The notes under the pieces are model-generated. The model was not told the DNA's origin. It ran no database searches and worked only from the letters and a program-made list of their open reading frames with translations. This document shows, in pieces, positions 16,901 to 31,900 of a stretch of DNA of 64,000 nt. Position 1 is the first letter of the stretch, and every line of letters starts with the position of its first letter. A program made the translations under genes and the position numbers. Origin of the DNA: Trachythela sp. YZ-2020 (Eukaryota; Cnidaria; Anthozoa; Malacalcyonacea; Clavulariidae); assembly GCA_016169945.1 (NCBI GenBank), contig JADLSH010000393.1, forward strand, positions 10,267,501-10,331,500, written 5' to 3'.

Positions 16901-19900
16901 CAGTTACGTTAACAAGTTCGTAATTTCTTTGTTTCTCAGTGTTTAGTTCGGTTTTTCTATGGTTTAATTCTTGCTCTTGCTCTCTTGATAAGGACTGCAC
17001 CTTTGCGAGGTCTTGACGCAAAGCAGACACTTTTTCATTCACATGTTGTATCTCTCTCTCAAGCGTTGATTTCTCATTTTTATCATTCTCTAGGAAGGAA
17101 CTTTGTTCTATCACATCCTTCTGAAGGTTCTCTCGCTCAATTACAAATCTCTGACACACAAGGGATAGATTATTCATGCTTGTGCCAATTGACAAAATAA
17201 GATTATACGTATTCATCTCTTCGTAACATCCAGTTTTGGAGCAATTGTACCCAGCGTTAGAATCAAACAAGCTGTTTAAACCTTCAATTACGTTGTTGAT
17301 TCTTTTCGCTTCCGCTAACGACATGCGTAATTCATCCATTGCTTCTGTAAGTGCAGTATTGTTCGCTAGCAATTCGTTTTTTATTTCATTATTCTCTTTA
17401 TCAAGTTCGTAATTCAAGCTATCCTTTTCAATAACTTCTTCTTCTTTCGTCTCTACACTTCCAAGAAGACATTTGTTTTTATGTTTTAGTAGTTCTATTT
17501 GTTTTCTCAAATCATTGTTCTCGTCCTTTAATTCATTAACATCTTTCTCCAAATTATCTTTGCACTTGTTAATTTCCCGTAGAAAATCTTTGACGAGTTT
17601 CAACTTTGTTTCATTTTTTCTTAGTAGTTCATCTTTCTCGGTTATTTCCGACGAAATCTGTTCAATGGTAGATTCTTTCTCTTTGAGCAGGTCTTTTCTA
17701 ACTTTGACTTCGTCTGTTAAGGAATCTCTTTCAAGCTTAATGAGAACATTCTCTTCTTTAAGTTGAATAACCTCTCTGCGAGATTTCTCTAGATCAATGC
17801 TAGCATTGTGTAATTTGTTTTTGACATCTTTGGAAGACTCTTGTGTTTCCTGACACATGGTTTCAAGCATCTTGATTTTGTTCCTACAGTTGCTCAGTTC
17901 TTGAGACCGATCTTCCGCCCGTTTCGTATCTTCGTTTCTCTGTTTTTCTAAATCCTGAACTTGACCTTTATATGATATGATTGTCAGCGAACATTCCTGT
18001 GTTTTCTTGTTAAGTTGCTCCACAGTTCCACGCAATGTTGTACAAAGATGATGAAGTTCCAAGTTGGCATTTTCCTTTTCTAAAATTCGATTTTCAAGTT
18101 CGGTTGTCTTTAAACGTAGGCTAGTTGTTTTCTTTTCTTTTTCAGCGTCACGTTCGAGACACTGCTGTCTAAGTTCCTCGAATTCTTTCTCGCAATCTTT
18201 GATGGTTATCGCAGTCTGTAACTTTTCTCTATTCAACTGTTCGTTTGATCTCTTTGTTGTATCTAGTTCTCTTTCCAAAGACTCTTGTCCTCTCTTGTAT
18301 TCATGGACTGATTCATTTAGAATCGTGATGGACATTTCTTTTTCCTTAGTGATTGTTATCGAATATTCTAACTTCATTTGGCATTCCTTTAAGTGTTTAT
18401 CTTTTTCATGGTAAGTTTCTTGTAATGATTTTTGTGAGAACTCTAGTCTTTCAACTTCTTTCTCTAAGGAAGAAAGCAAATCTTCATTTTGAACAGAGGC
18501 TTGCTTCAACCCTCGTATTTCTTCAATAAGTTGTTTTTCTTTACTAGAAAAGAACCTCTCTTGTTCATTAAACTTTGGAACAATTTTCGACATCGTCTTC
18601 ACGCAGGTATCTACTGCCGTTTCCAAATGTCGCATCTTTTCATTTTCCACCTTTTCGTCTTCTGGATTGGAGCTTGCAGGAAATGTAATATACTTATCAA
18701 AACCGGGGCTAAAGACTCCACTATCTAATGGTTCACGATTGGATATCATTTTCACTGAATTATCTTCAATACCTATACCACTATCATCTAGGTTGCCACT
18801 GGTCGGGTCTGGATGGAACTCATTGACAAGGTGAACGGACTCGTTAAGTTTCTCAGCAAGTTTCTCCATTTCTTCTTCAATATAGATAACTTCATTTTCC
18901 ACATCTTCTTTTTCTTTTTCCAACACTTGATATTGGTATTGTTGATGATCTTCATTGACTTTTAGCGCTTCCACATTCTCTTCTAGGTCTTGTATCTCTG
19001 TGTTGAGTTGTTTGCATTTTACTTTGGATTGATCCAGATTACTTTCGAGGTTCTTTGTGAGATCAGCAAGTTTACTGTTGTGTTGTTTTAGCAGTTCGTA
19101 TTCTGCACAGTTAGTTCGATATTGGCTACGGATTTCCTCATTCTCCTTTTCTAATTTCAAGACATTTTCCATGGCATCTTGCTTCTCTTTGGTGAATTTT
19201 TCGTTGCAGCTCTTCAACTCTTCGATCACTTCGATCACTCTTCCCAGACTCTTAGTCTGACCGTTTATGTCGTTACTAACTTCTTCATTCAATGCTATAT
19301 CAAACACCCTCGCTAGGCTGTTGTTCATAATTTTTTTCTCTTGCTCGTCTTGTTTTAAAATATTCCTACAGTCCATGTTTTCTTTTTCAACATTATAAAT
19401 ACTCTTCATCAAGTCTTCATTTTTCTTAGTTAATGCACATCTAGCATTGTCAAGACGAACGGCATCTTCTTCAAGGTTTAGAATATTTTGCTGAAGTTCT
19501 AAGATTTTAGATTGACAATCAGCAATCTCAGCGCTGCTAGTTGTTTCAGCGTCTTTATATCGAATTTGCAAAGTATCTAACTCCTTCTGTAGTTCCTCGG
19601 TCGTCTTCTGTGTTTTATTGCGTAGTTCTTTAGATCGTACAACTTGTAGATCCAAACTTTCATTCTTTAATTCAAGTTGCCGTATGGTTGCATCTCGTTC
19701 TGCGATGTCTTCGTTCCTCCCAGTTTTTTCTTGGTGCAAGGTACATTGCAATGCTGCCATTTTCTCCTCATATTCTCTTTCTGTGTTTTCCAGTTCCTTG
19801 TTTGTGTTAAAGAGTATTTCCGTTGTAGTCTCCAGCTCAGCAATTCTTATTTGAAGCATTCTATCATTAACACCGGAAATTTTCAAAGTCTCTTCCAAGT

Positions 19901-22900
19901 CTGCAATACGTTTTTCCTTTGTCTTTATCTTTTCCTCGAGGGATCCAGACTTGGAGATGCTGCATTTGAACTTATCGCAAGCCAATGTCAACTCTCTTTG
20001 CATTTTCTGTAACTCTTGCGAGATTTTGGAGTTTTCCTCGTTTTGAGAAATTCGAGTTCTTTTCATTGTCGTCTCGGTGGTTATTAAAGATTCCGAGAGT
20101 TCGGCAACTTTGCAAAGGGCTTCATCACGATTAAAAGTTACGAGGGACAGCTGGATTTGTAACTGCTCGCACTCGACTTTCAGGTTCTTATAAGCACTCC
20201 CCGAAGCTTCTAATTCTGCGCGATATATCAAAGACTGGGTCTCAGCATCAATGAGGTCTTTCTGTAACCTTTTCTTTTCTCTTACCCGAGATTGGATATT
20301 TTCCAGAACTCGTTCAAATCGATGCGTCAACTTTAAAGATAATTCGTCGTACCTTTCTATGTGATTGTGCTCACCACTACACAAGATTGAGTAATTTTCC
20401 TCCCTGCAAATATTTAAAGCTTTCTCTAAATTGAGAATTTGTAAATGTGTTTTCTCCACTATTTTCTCTACATCTTCCAGTTCACCTCTTCTCGTAATGT
20501 CCACGTTTTCTAGCTCTTTTATTTGTTCTGCTTTTTCTTCATTTAGTGTCTTGATTACCTGAATTTTTTCTTCTAGCCGAACGCTTTTTCCGCGCAAATC
20601 ACAAATCACGAGCTCTAATGCAAGGAGTTCATGCTGCAAATGCATTAACTTTTCTTGTGATTCTGCAGCGATGGAGTATTTCTCTTCTTTCAAATGTTCC
20701 AAATCGTTGTCCAATTGTTTAATAGTTTCCAATGCGTTTTTACTCTGGTTACATTCGTCCTCAAATTTCTGCATGTAATTGGATAATTGCGAACATTGCA
20801 CATCCATTTCGTTTTGTAGCAAGTCAAGTGATACCTCAAGGCGAGTAATCTCGTTTTCCTTATTAGAAACCAGAGTTCTGAGAGTGCGTACTTCGTTTTC
20901 AATCTGTGAAAAATTGTTTTGCAATTCAAAACTCTTCATTGCAAAGGCTTGTTTTGATTGCAAAGAATAGTCTGTTTGCCCTTGTTCGTCGTTCGTTTCC
21001 TTGTCACTTTCGAAAGGCTTATTTTCTTGTGGCGTTCGGTTCCTTGCTACATCTTTCTTTCCATTATTTAGTGACGTCCTTGATTCCTTTTTCAGCTTAT
21101 CGAGGGCATTGTTTACTTTTGAATTCACCTCTGCTAAACAATTTCTTTCAAAATTTGAGTTCTGTAGCGCCAATTTTAATTTCATGTTTTCCTTTTCTTG
21201 ATCTTCTAGTTTTCGACGAATTTCTTCCAGTAAGTTTGTTGTTTGTGTCATTTGTGTGTTCCTCACATTAGCTTTCTGTCGAAGGTCATTGTTTTCCATT
21301 AATAGGTTTTCTAAAGTACTCTTGTGTTCAAATATTTCTTTTTCTAATTTTTGTTGAGACTTCTGAAGTACGTTACAACATTCTTTAAATTCTTTTTCTT
21401 TCGCTTTCACGACACAATTCAAATCTTTGCTTTCTGTTATAAGTTGTTGCTTTTCAGTCTTTAGTTTGTCCAAATCCCTAGAAATTGTTTTTATTTTTGT
21501 CAACAAACCTTTCTTCTCTTCTTCTAATGAGTTGTTTGAATTCATCGTATTTTGATACGAAACTTCTAAGTCATTGAAACGTTCCTGTTTCTGTTCGAGT
21601 TTCTCTGTCAAACATCTATTTTCGAGTTCATTTGTATTGCTTTTTGCCATTTGTTGGTCAAATTCTGACTTTACTTCATCAATTACATTTTTCATTTTTC
21701 TGTTTGCAGTAGTTAACGATCTCATTTCTTCATTTTTCATTTGTAAGAGTTTATCATTTTTAGCAGTCGAAACAGAAAGAGATTCTTCCAGTTGGTTTGC
21801 TTTATCTTTCCAGTTTTCGCAGCGTTCCCGGATTTTCAAAACCTCTGCATTTTTTTCTTCTAAGCAACCTTCCAATTCCTGGATAATTGTGTTTGCTTTT
21901 ATTAATTTCTTCTCCGTTTCCTTATGTTCCTCAGACGCAATTGAACATTTTGTCTTCAATGATTGGAAATCTTTAAAAAGATGTTCAATTTCTAAGTTTT
22001 GTTTTAATACTTTCTCTTTTTCAGTGTTTAAATTTTGCTTCAGTTTTTCTTCATGTGTTTTCATCTCCCATAGTTCGTTCTCTAGACGTTCCTTGGTGTT
22101 ATCTAGAAACTGTTTATCGGAAATAAGTTTCTCATGGTCTTTTTGAAATTTCATCAATTCGCTGTTTTTGTCTTCAATTTTGCTGTTTGCTTCCAAAACA
22201 AGTTGCGTGAAGTGGTCTTTCATGTCTTGAAGATGCTGAATTTCTCGGGAGTTCCTTTCACATTTGTCAGCAAATATTATTCGTTCTTCTTCCAACGTTT
22301 GTCTTAAATGTTCTTCTGACATAATCGCTCTTGCAATCTGTTTTCTGAGGAACTCATTATCTGTTTCAAGACCCTCCGCTTGGACTTGAATTTCTGCAAT
22401 CTTTAAACCTAAGTCCGCGAGTAAATTCGTGACTTGTTTCTGCCTCTCTTCAAGGTCCGCAATTCTTTCATCTTTTCTCTGAATATTATTATGTAGTAAC
22501 GAGGTCACCAATAAAGAGTCTTCATATTTATTGCTTATACCTTCAAGTAATTGTTCCAATGTTGCAATCTCAACTGACTTCTTGTCTAGCTGTTTTTCCA
22601 GATCGTTTAATTTTTGGTTTAGATCAGTTTTTTCGTTATTCATTTCACCAATAATTGTTTCAAAAGCTGCGGTTTTCTCTGAAAAATTGAATTTCAATTT
22701 AAGAATTTGTTCCGCTCTTGCTTCGCTTATCTTCTTTGTTTCTTCATAAAGTTTTGTAGCTATGTGCTTGTCATTTGCTGTTTTATTCAGCTCGTTATCC
22801 AATGTTTCAATACGAACTTTCATGGAATTACTACTGATTCGCCATGTTTCGACCTCTGTTTGAAACTTCTCGATATCTCGTTTTGCTTTCCACAATTGTT

Positions 22901-25900
22901 CGTCGACTTTACGCTCCGAATTCTGCAAATCTTGAATTTGTTTGAAATGCTGTCCGCTCAATTCTTTTTCAGAAGATATCTGGAGCTCTAAAAATTTCTC
23001 TTTCTCCAAGACGGAATCCAACTCTTTCTGTAGCTTCTTATTTGTCTTCTGTTTTTCTTTTAAATGTTTTTCCAAGCGTTGGACATTCTTCTCAGCCTTG
23101 AGTAGCTCACAATGTCGTTTTTCTTTTAGAAGACAAGCTGTATCACGAGCAAGTTCCAGTTCTTCGATATTCTGTGAAAGTGTTTGTAATTTCTCCTTTA
23201 ACGAAAGGTTCTCGTCGTTACGATGCTGTACTTCCTCTTCAAGTTCTACATAACCATCGCTTAATTCGTCTATTTCTAAACGAAGCATTTTCTCCAACTC
23301 ACGTTGTTTTTCATTTCGATCATTAGCTTGAGTTAGTCGAGTATTTAGGTTTGTGATGTCCGTCTCCATTTTAAATATCTCAAGTGATATCTTCTCTTTT
23401 TCTTCATTCCAGTTGTTCTCTTTCTCACGCAGTTCTTCTTGAAGAACACTATGCTCGGTTTGCAGAGTACAAACAACACCTTTTGCCTTTTTGTTTACTT
23501 CTTTTAATTGATCAACTTCAGCTAATAGATCTTCATTCTCGTTTTCTAGGTCATCCACTTCTTCTTTAACATTCTTTAAACTATCCTGAAGTTCGCTATT
23601 CTTTTCTGTCAGCCGGTGAAGATTTTCCTCTTTCATTTTTACATCGCTTTGCAATTGAAATTTGTCATTTTCTGCCTCTTGAATTTTCAACTCTAGATCA
23701 GTTTTGATTCGATCAGCTTCTTTCTTTAAATTCTCCATCTCATCTTTGCAAAAAGCAACTAATTCAGTCAAACGGTTCTTTTCTGACAGTAGTTGTTCAT
23801 TTTTTTCACTTGTAAGCTGAAATTCTTTTAAACCTTCATCATTTATTTGTGTAAGTTTTTCAACCGAAGCAACAAGTCCGTCTTTTGATATTTTAAGCTT
23901 TTTTATCATCTCCTTATAGTCGGATATCTCTTCTTTGAGGTTTTCCAAAAGTTTTTCTTTTTCCAAAAGCTCTCTGGATTCATCTGCTAGTTTTCCTTCT
24001 ATAACTCGATTTCTTTGTTGTTCATTTTCCAGCAATTGTTCCTTGTCTTCTTTCTCTAGTTTAAGTTTCTCTCCTTCTTTCACTAAGTCATCCAGCCTTG
24101 CACAATTGCTCAACAATTCATAATTTTTACATTCAAGTCTCTCCCTCTCTAGTCGAATGTCATTCAGTTTCACTTCTGTGTTCATTCTATCGTCATTTGA
24201 AGTTTTTAATTTTCTTTTCAGCTCATCAATTTCAGCTCGATTCATATCCCCAGTAGTTCGAAGCTGTGCCAAAGTATCATGAAGAACTTTAATTTCTTTC
24301 TCCATTCCAGATGCCTGATCTAACGCAGCAGAATTCTGTATAGTAAGAATCCTATCGATATTCTCAGCGTGTTCTTGTAAGCGTCTATTTTCCTTTTTCA
24401 ATATATCAGTCTCCTTCGCTAGGTCAACTAACTGTTCATCTTTCTTCTTTAATTTTTCATCTTGCTGACTTTTCTTCTCTTCGAGTGAACAAACTTCTTC
24501 TTCAAGGTTTTGTATTTTATTATCTAAATTCTCGTTACAATGTTTTGCTCGATCGTTATCATTTTGTAGCTTTTTTATTTTGTCCAATAGCTCAAGTGTT
24601 TCGCTCTCGAAGTTCTGAATCTTCTTGTGGTATTCATCTTTATTTCTCTTCGACATTTCGTTCAAATTGTCGCTTTGTTTTTTGAGTCCAGTGAACACTT
24701 GTTCTGCTTGTTCGTTCTTTTCTTTCTCATTTTTCACTTGTTCACTGCACTTCATCTCCCTTGCTTTCGTTTTTTGTAGTTCTTCTTCAAGTTCTCTTAT
24801 CATGCCCTTCCATTTAACTTTGTCACTTTGTTCGGTTTTCAGATCATTGTTCAAATCAGTAAGCTCTCTTTCTTTATTTCGTAGTTCATTTTTAAGTTCG
24901 TTCTGTTGACGATACAACGTGGATATTAAATCATTGAGCATTTTCTTGCTTTCTTTATATTTATTCAATACTTGCTCCTTCCCGTTCAATTCTGTTTCTA
25001 GATTTATTCTTGCTTCTCTTTCCTGCTCAATCTGTACAACTATTTTTGCCAAGTCTGCAACCTTCATCCTCAAGCGAATATTTTCTCCATCTGCCTTCTT
25101 TAAGAAACCACTAATTTTATCATTCTCTTCTATATATTTTTCAATCTTCTCGTTTAGTTCCCGTATTCCACTCAGCAATCCCAATTCTTTTTCTTCACAT
25201 TTCTTTATCGCTGATCGCCGTGATGCCAATTCATTTTCAAGCAACGTGTTTTGTCGAGATAAAGCATCGTTCTTTTCGCTGTGGCATTTATCTAAAGACT
25301 CGATCATATCTTGAAGTTTATTTCTGTCTTGAATAATGCTGCTTTTCTTTTCTGTAAGTCGACAGTTCTCGTTAAACAGTCTTTCTTTCTCATCCATTAA
25401 TTCGGAATTGTTATCCTGAAAGATATTGAAGTTGTTCTTCAGTTGTTTGCATTCCTGTGTAGCTTCATGTACACGCGCTTGCACAACATCGTACTGATCT
25501 TGAAGTATTTTATGCTCTTTCTGCAATCTCTCAATTTCTTCTCCAACATTCCTTGCTTTCTCTTGAAGTGCATCAACGTCATTTTTCAACTTTGCATTTT
25601 CACGTTTTATTTCAGTACACTCGTTTTGTAATGCAACGTTTTCTTCTACAACATTCTTTAACTTACCAAGATTTTCCGCCATTCTTTGTTTCTCCCACGA
25701 AAGCTTTCGTATTTCCATTTCTTGTTCAGAGTTAACGTCAGACAATTTATCAACTTCCTCACGAAGCTCCTCAATTTTCCCTCTCAAGTTTTCTTCATTA
25801 GATTTTAATCGTCTAATGACAATTTTTAAAGTTCCCATTTCCTTTTCTAAGCTTGACTTTTCTTCCGCCAAATTTGAATGCTTCTCATTAAGATCTCTGT

Positions 25901-28900
25901 CTAATTCTGCTATTTGCGTTTGTAGTCTATTTCTTTCTTGCTTAATTTCAAAGCTAAGTTTCTTCCAACGCTCAGCTTTCTCTAGACTGTACTTCAGTTG
26001 ACATACTAAATCGTTTTTCTCGTCTCTTTCATTATCAAGCTCTCGTAATGTTGTCTCATGTTTCTTCTTTGCTTCTGATAACTTTTGTAAAACGTCCTTT
26101 TCATTCTCATTGTATTTTTCCACGTGTAATTTCATTGACTCCACTTCCTTGTTTAAATTTGATTGCGTCGACGAATTTTTTTCTATCAAATTCCGTGCAG
26201 ATTCCAGCTCTCTGACAAGTTCGTCTTTTTCCATAGTCAACAAATTGATTTCATCATTTTGATTTCTCAATCCATTGTTAATTTCAGCATTAAGTTCTCT
26301 GAAGCGAGATAGCTCTTCCATCTGTTTCTCATACTGTGTCATGCTCTTCATATACATCTCGTTTTTCTCACTAAGTTCCTGCAAGCATTCTTGGAACTGT
26401 ACAGTCACTTTCTCATAATTCTCATCGATATCGACATTCTCTTTCCGAAGCTTTGTTATTTCATCTTTGGCATTCTTCAAGTCATTTGCACAAATTTCTT
26501 CCATGCTTAGTAGTTCTTCAATATGACTTCGAAGCTCTTTTTCTTTCTTCTCATGTGACAGGATGATTCTTGATTTTTCTTTCACACTTCGTTCCAAATC
26601 TTCAAGCTTTTCGGCCTTAGTTTGACAAACACCATGCAAGTTTTCAATATCTTGGGAAAGCGTATTGATGTTTATTTTCAAATCCTTATTCAAATATTCA
26701 AGCTTTTCTACTTCCAACAAAAGTTGTTGTTTCATTACAAGAACTGAATCTAGTTCCCGTTTAGTTTCCTCGAGACATTTATTCTGTTGTTGAATATTAT
26801 TCTTTAGGTCATTTATGACTTGGTCCAAAGCCTTGACTTCTTCTTCTAGTTTCTCTTTTTCTTTAGTTTCACTTTCCAAACTTTCTTCCGTTTTCTCTAG
26901 ACGTTCATCTTTTTGTTGATTCTTAATCTTAAGGTCTTCTATAACTTTTTCCAAAGCCTTAACCTCTTCTTCAAATTTCCCTTTCTCGATAGTTCTACTT
27001 GCCAGATTTTCCTCTGCTTTCTCTATACGTTTGTGCGATTCAAATACTTCCTGTTGAAGTTTCTCTCTCATGCCCTCCACGTTCTTTATTTCTGCTTGAA
27101 CAAGACTCATCTTACTTTCCAAAGCATGCTTCTGATCTGTCACTAAAACGATTTCCTTCTTTAGTTTTTCTATGTCGATTCGTAACTCTACATCTTTTTT
27201 CTTCAACTTTCGTACTTGTGTTTCCGTATCATTCTTGTTTTGCCTCAATTTTGCATTACATTCTTCTAGTTCAACATAGTTCTTTTGATTTTCTTTAATT
27301 TCGTTTTGTAAACATTCTATATGATCGCTCAACTTTTGCAGTTCTTTTCCCACTCTACCTTTCTCTTCACTTACATTGAGTTGACCAGCACGAATGTGAT
27401 TGTTTTCCGTTTTAAGACGTCCGTTTTCCTCGCTCAAGACCTCTATATCCTCCATATAACTGTCAATGTTCTCTTCAAGAACCTCATTCTTAGACCTTTG
27501 ATTTTTCAAATTTTCATCAGATACGGAAAGTTGTTCTTCTAACTCCTTGACTAGCTTTTTAGCTTCATTGTGTAAATTTGAAAGATTAAAAGCTTCTTCG
27601 CCCTTTTTCTGAATCGACGTCTTAAGGTTTTCAATAAGGCCATTTCCTGATTCAATTTCTGTTTTCATTTCTCCTAATTCATTTTTGGTGTTTTCCAATT
27701 CCCCTTCCAAACATTTTCTTTCTTTCTCGACAGCTTTGAAAGTTTTATTTTTGTTCTTCATCTCATGTTCAAACTTTTCTTGTTGCATTCCAAACATCCG
27801 CGCAAGTCCAGCAGTCTCGTGTTCAAAATCACGGATTTTTTCGTCAAGATATTTCTTTTCTTCTTCCAGGTGTTTTAGCTGATCTTGCAAAATTTCAAAA
27901 TTTCTGTCTTTTTCACGTTCATCTGTAGTATCTTTAGTTGCACTTCTTTCCACGCTTAACTGTTTCGCTCGTTGTTCCAGAGCATCTCTTTCTGTAAAAA
28001 CAGATAAAATTATCGTTATGTTAAAATAAACGCTTTGCGTAAAGGGAGGTAGGTACGTTCGAGTTTAGACTCGAATTCGAGTTGGAGTTCGAGTTAAACT
28101 TCGAGTTGTATATTTTTACTTTTCGGCTTTTTGCAATGCTTTTTCTTGGGTTTTTTTTGCTGAAGTAGGGCTAATATAGGATCATAAAATGGCGTCAATA
28201 TTGAATATGTAGTGAGAGTAAGTGAAAGTGCAAAGTCAATGCGGTGTTACACAACGCAACTTGTCTCGCAATGGCTATTCTCTAACTGGATAATTTTTTT
28301 GAATTTGCTACTTTCCTCAAAATGAAGCAAAATATTTAGTGCTCAGAAAAATATTTAGCTCCTTCGTTGGGGAATTCCTAGCGCCACCCCAACAACATTT
28401 CATAATGTATTATGCAGTCTGGACATTGGCCAGAGCGAATGAACACCGCCATGAAGATTTAAAAGAATATATTAATTTTTACATACCTTTTGTTCGCCAT
28501 TTGCATGTTAAACACGTGTTTTGAAGAAAAAGCACGGAAAATACCGGAAACGATCGGAAATGCCGATACAATTAACTCGAAGTTTAACTCGAACTCGGAT
28601 CCAAACTCGATGTTTCGGGACTCCCTTGTGTAAAAAGCTCAATAAAATTATATTGAGATGTTTCTTCCTTAGAGATCGTATTTTTATGAAGGAATATAGG
28701 CTTTATTTAGTTAATTGTGCGTCTTTGAGACACAAAGTAACGTTCCTGCAGCATTAATAATACGATACCGGATACCAACTTTTCAGTAAAGATATGAACG
28801 CTAATTAAACACTTAATGTACTTTAACTGGAAATTGCGTGCTGGAAAGCTCGCCTGTCGGGCTCGTATTCCTACTGAATTTCTAGGAAACACCAAAGAAT

Positions 28901-31900
28901 GTTTCTATTTCTTAATTACCTATAGTATTAGAACAATTCGAGGTAATCTACGCCGTCTTAACTGTAGAGGCAGGTTAGTCCCTAGGCCTCCACGCGTTTT
29001 ATTAAATATGCAGGTGACGTAAGACTAAAACGTATAGACAGAAGACTAGAGCTTTTGGCGGCCCAAAAACAAAATAGATTTAAATACTGTGAAAAGTCAC
29101 CATTCTTCCTAAACCTCAACATAGACCATATAAAACCATTTGTTTACGTATTTATTGAGGTTTTAGTGTAAAATATTGCGTTTGAAAAATATTTCGTACA
29201 TGCATAACATTTTTATATTAGTCACGTGACAAATTAGATTATTGCCATTTTCTCTTAATCAATGTAAGTTTTGAAAACCAAATTTTCGGAATTTAAATAA
29301 AACACCACTTAGTATGTCTTCTCTCTTGCTACAAACCCAGACCTACCATTTTAAGCATATTAAGGTCACGTGACATGTTAATGCAAGTCGCGTATTACAT
29401 CCCTCTCAATCAATCACTAATTTTGTCATGCAAAAATAAACATGAAAATTATTACAAGAGGGACTCACCAGTTAGACCCTAGCTAAGCTCTTTCAGCCTG
29501 AATTGGTTCTTATAAAATGGAAAATTTCAGGCTGTAGGCACTATTCTTAATCCGCCAGGTTCTTATATTCACAGCGTCTCCTTCAAGTGATTATGGGAGG
29601 TTCGGCAGTTGAGCTTGGATCGGGAAGACTAATGTTTTAGCTACCAAAAGATGAAGAGTGGGAGGAACAGGTATAATAAAGCAGGTGGAATTACGATTGG
29701 CAACATGGTGTACTCAGAATATCTGTTAGACGATATATACTCACTCAATGAGTTAATATAAATACGTGGGGATGCTGCTGAGAATAGCAATCTAGTAATA
29801 TAGTAAGTTGTATTCAGTAAACGCAATAAATACCATGGTACACGAGGCAATTACTGACACAGCAATTGTATGTGAAAAAATGGACATATAGAGAAAGTGT
29901 AAACTTGGTCCACGCTTCACTTCACGTGCAACTTCTATATATTCAAGGATAATAAGAAAATTATTACTGTAATCTCTCTAATAAGCCACCGGGGCTTATT
30001 TTTTCAGGCACCTTTGGAGGGAGGCTTATTGGAGAGGGGAGGCTTTTTAATTTTCTGTAAAATGATAATTTTGTTCAAGCACAGTACAATGTGTAAAGAA
30101 AACCAAAATATTTGGGGTTTTTTTGGGGGGGGGCTTATTAGAGGGGGGTCTTAATAAAGGGGGAGGCTTATTACAGAGGGGGCTTATTTGAGAGAGGGGG
30201 CTTATTAGAGAGATTACGGTATATCTTAATGAGTATCTTGCTGACGATAATGGTTTATTGTGATTCGCTTACTTTCGTCAAAACTTTAATGCATAAACAT
30301 CTGCATGTATTACCGACGTTGCATTATTCAACTAAGTATCACGTTCTTGCCGCCTGCACACACATCAAGAATTTATATTCAAGTGTTTATGTGATTATGC
30401 CCGGATGTCCTTTTTTTAAAGATATTTTGTGCTTCTTAGACCGAAAAGAGGAATTATTGTAATGGAAAATTGCTTTAAAACAGTAACAAATATAAAGCAT
30501 TGTTTAGCTATAACGTTTCCATTCATTACTATATGTCTACACTCTCCTCCGCAGAGGCTTTGGATCACCTCAGTGCTTTATACGCTAGATGGTAATACGT
30601 GCGCTAGATTGTTATAAATAAAATGCGCTAAACGGTAATATACGTTTTGGGTTAGCAAAGCCAAAATTAAATTAATAGTCCCACACACTTTTAATTTAAT
30701 ATACGTCAATCTTGGGCAGTAAATGTGTTGTTATATTTATACATAATTCATTGTTCCTTTCGGTTAAAAAAAATTATTTTTCAATATACGTATCAGTATA
30801 TCTACAAATGAATTATGGAAAGTTGAAAGGGATGAAAGATGGAAATAGGAATATCGTGGTGTGTATCGCAGACCATTCTCTTTCTTTAAGTACTATACCT
30901 GACTTGTCTGAATTAGATCTGCAGTGTCAGAAATAGCGTTAAAACAACGCATCATGGTTTGCCTTCGATTAAGCAACAAAACGACGTCATAGGCAGCAAT
31001 AACATTTAAGTCAATAAAGATAATTAAATTATTTAACTGCACGCAAGTTTACCTTAAGTGAGTTTCGAAACGAGGAAGGATAACACTTCTGTTTTTGTCA
31101 ATAATTCGAGTTTTTAAAAAACGCAATTTAAACAAGGCTTATAAGACTGTGTATCCATAAGGATTTTTTTAGAAAAAAATACAGTGCTTACTGAAACGTT
31201 ACATGCTGTCATGCATGCATATACTAAATAGCTATACACTGGGTCACTGTATTGACTATTGAGTATGTTCGGTCCACGTGCAATAAAGCTGAATCTATTC
31301 CCATCACTGCAGGCATTACTGGGAATTATACTGGCTGCATGAGTCTGAAGGAGTAGATGACGGCAACTCATGTCACATTTGTAATGTTTCAACAATATAA
31401 AGTACATCTCTGATAGAATCACCCATTACAATTTATCAAACATTTAATTTCAAAAGCAAAAGTGGCTGCATATTAAAGTGACAAGACTATAATATACGCT
31501 AGTTGCAGTAGGAATATCGCACCCAAGTAAATTTATAGGTGTAGCATGAGCCATGACCCTGTGCATGGTCTCAATCACTGAGAGTTTAAGTCTATGGCTA
31601 TGTTGAGCGTCTGAGTTATAGTTTTATATGCATGCATTTTCACAGTCCAAAAAAGGAGAACTTCATCATGCAGACAAAGCCGGGTGATATGGAAGCTTAT
31701 AAATACAAATTTCGGCACGCAGAGGGCGCAGAAGCATAGCTTCTCGGAAAAAGAATCCTCTCTAGACTATAATCTTTTTACATAAATTTTTCAATGTCAT
31801 ATTATATATATATTTACATGTGTTTTCGAACCAAAATAAAATTGACAAACCTACTCAAACATCGTGAATATTCTAGTAAGCGGGAGCGTCATTGCGACTG

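Noticed and set aside
11674..27882. Many Ser/Phe/Cys-rich plus-strand ORFs opposite the coiled-coil gene
   Set aside because: They are antisense shadows of Lys/Glu-rich codons (TTT, TCT, TTC on the complement), as expected from the real minus-strand frame.
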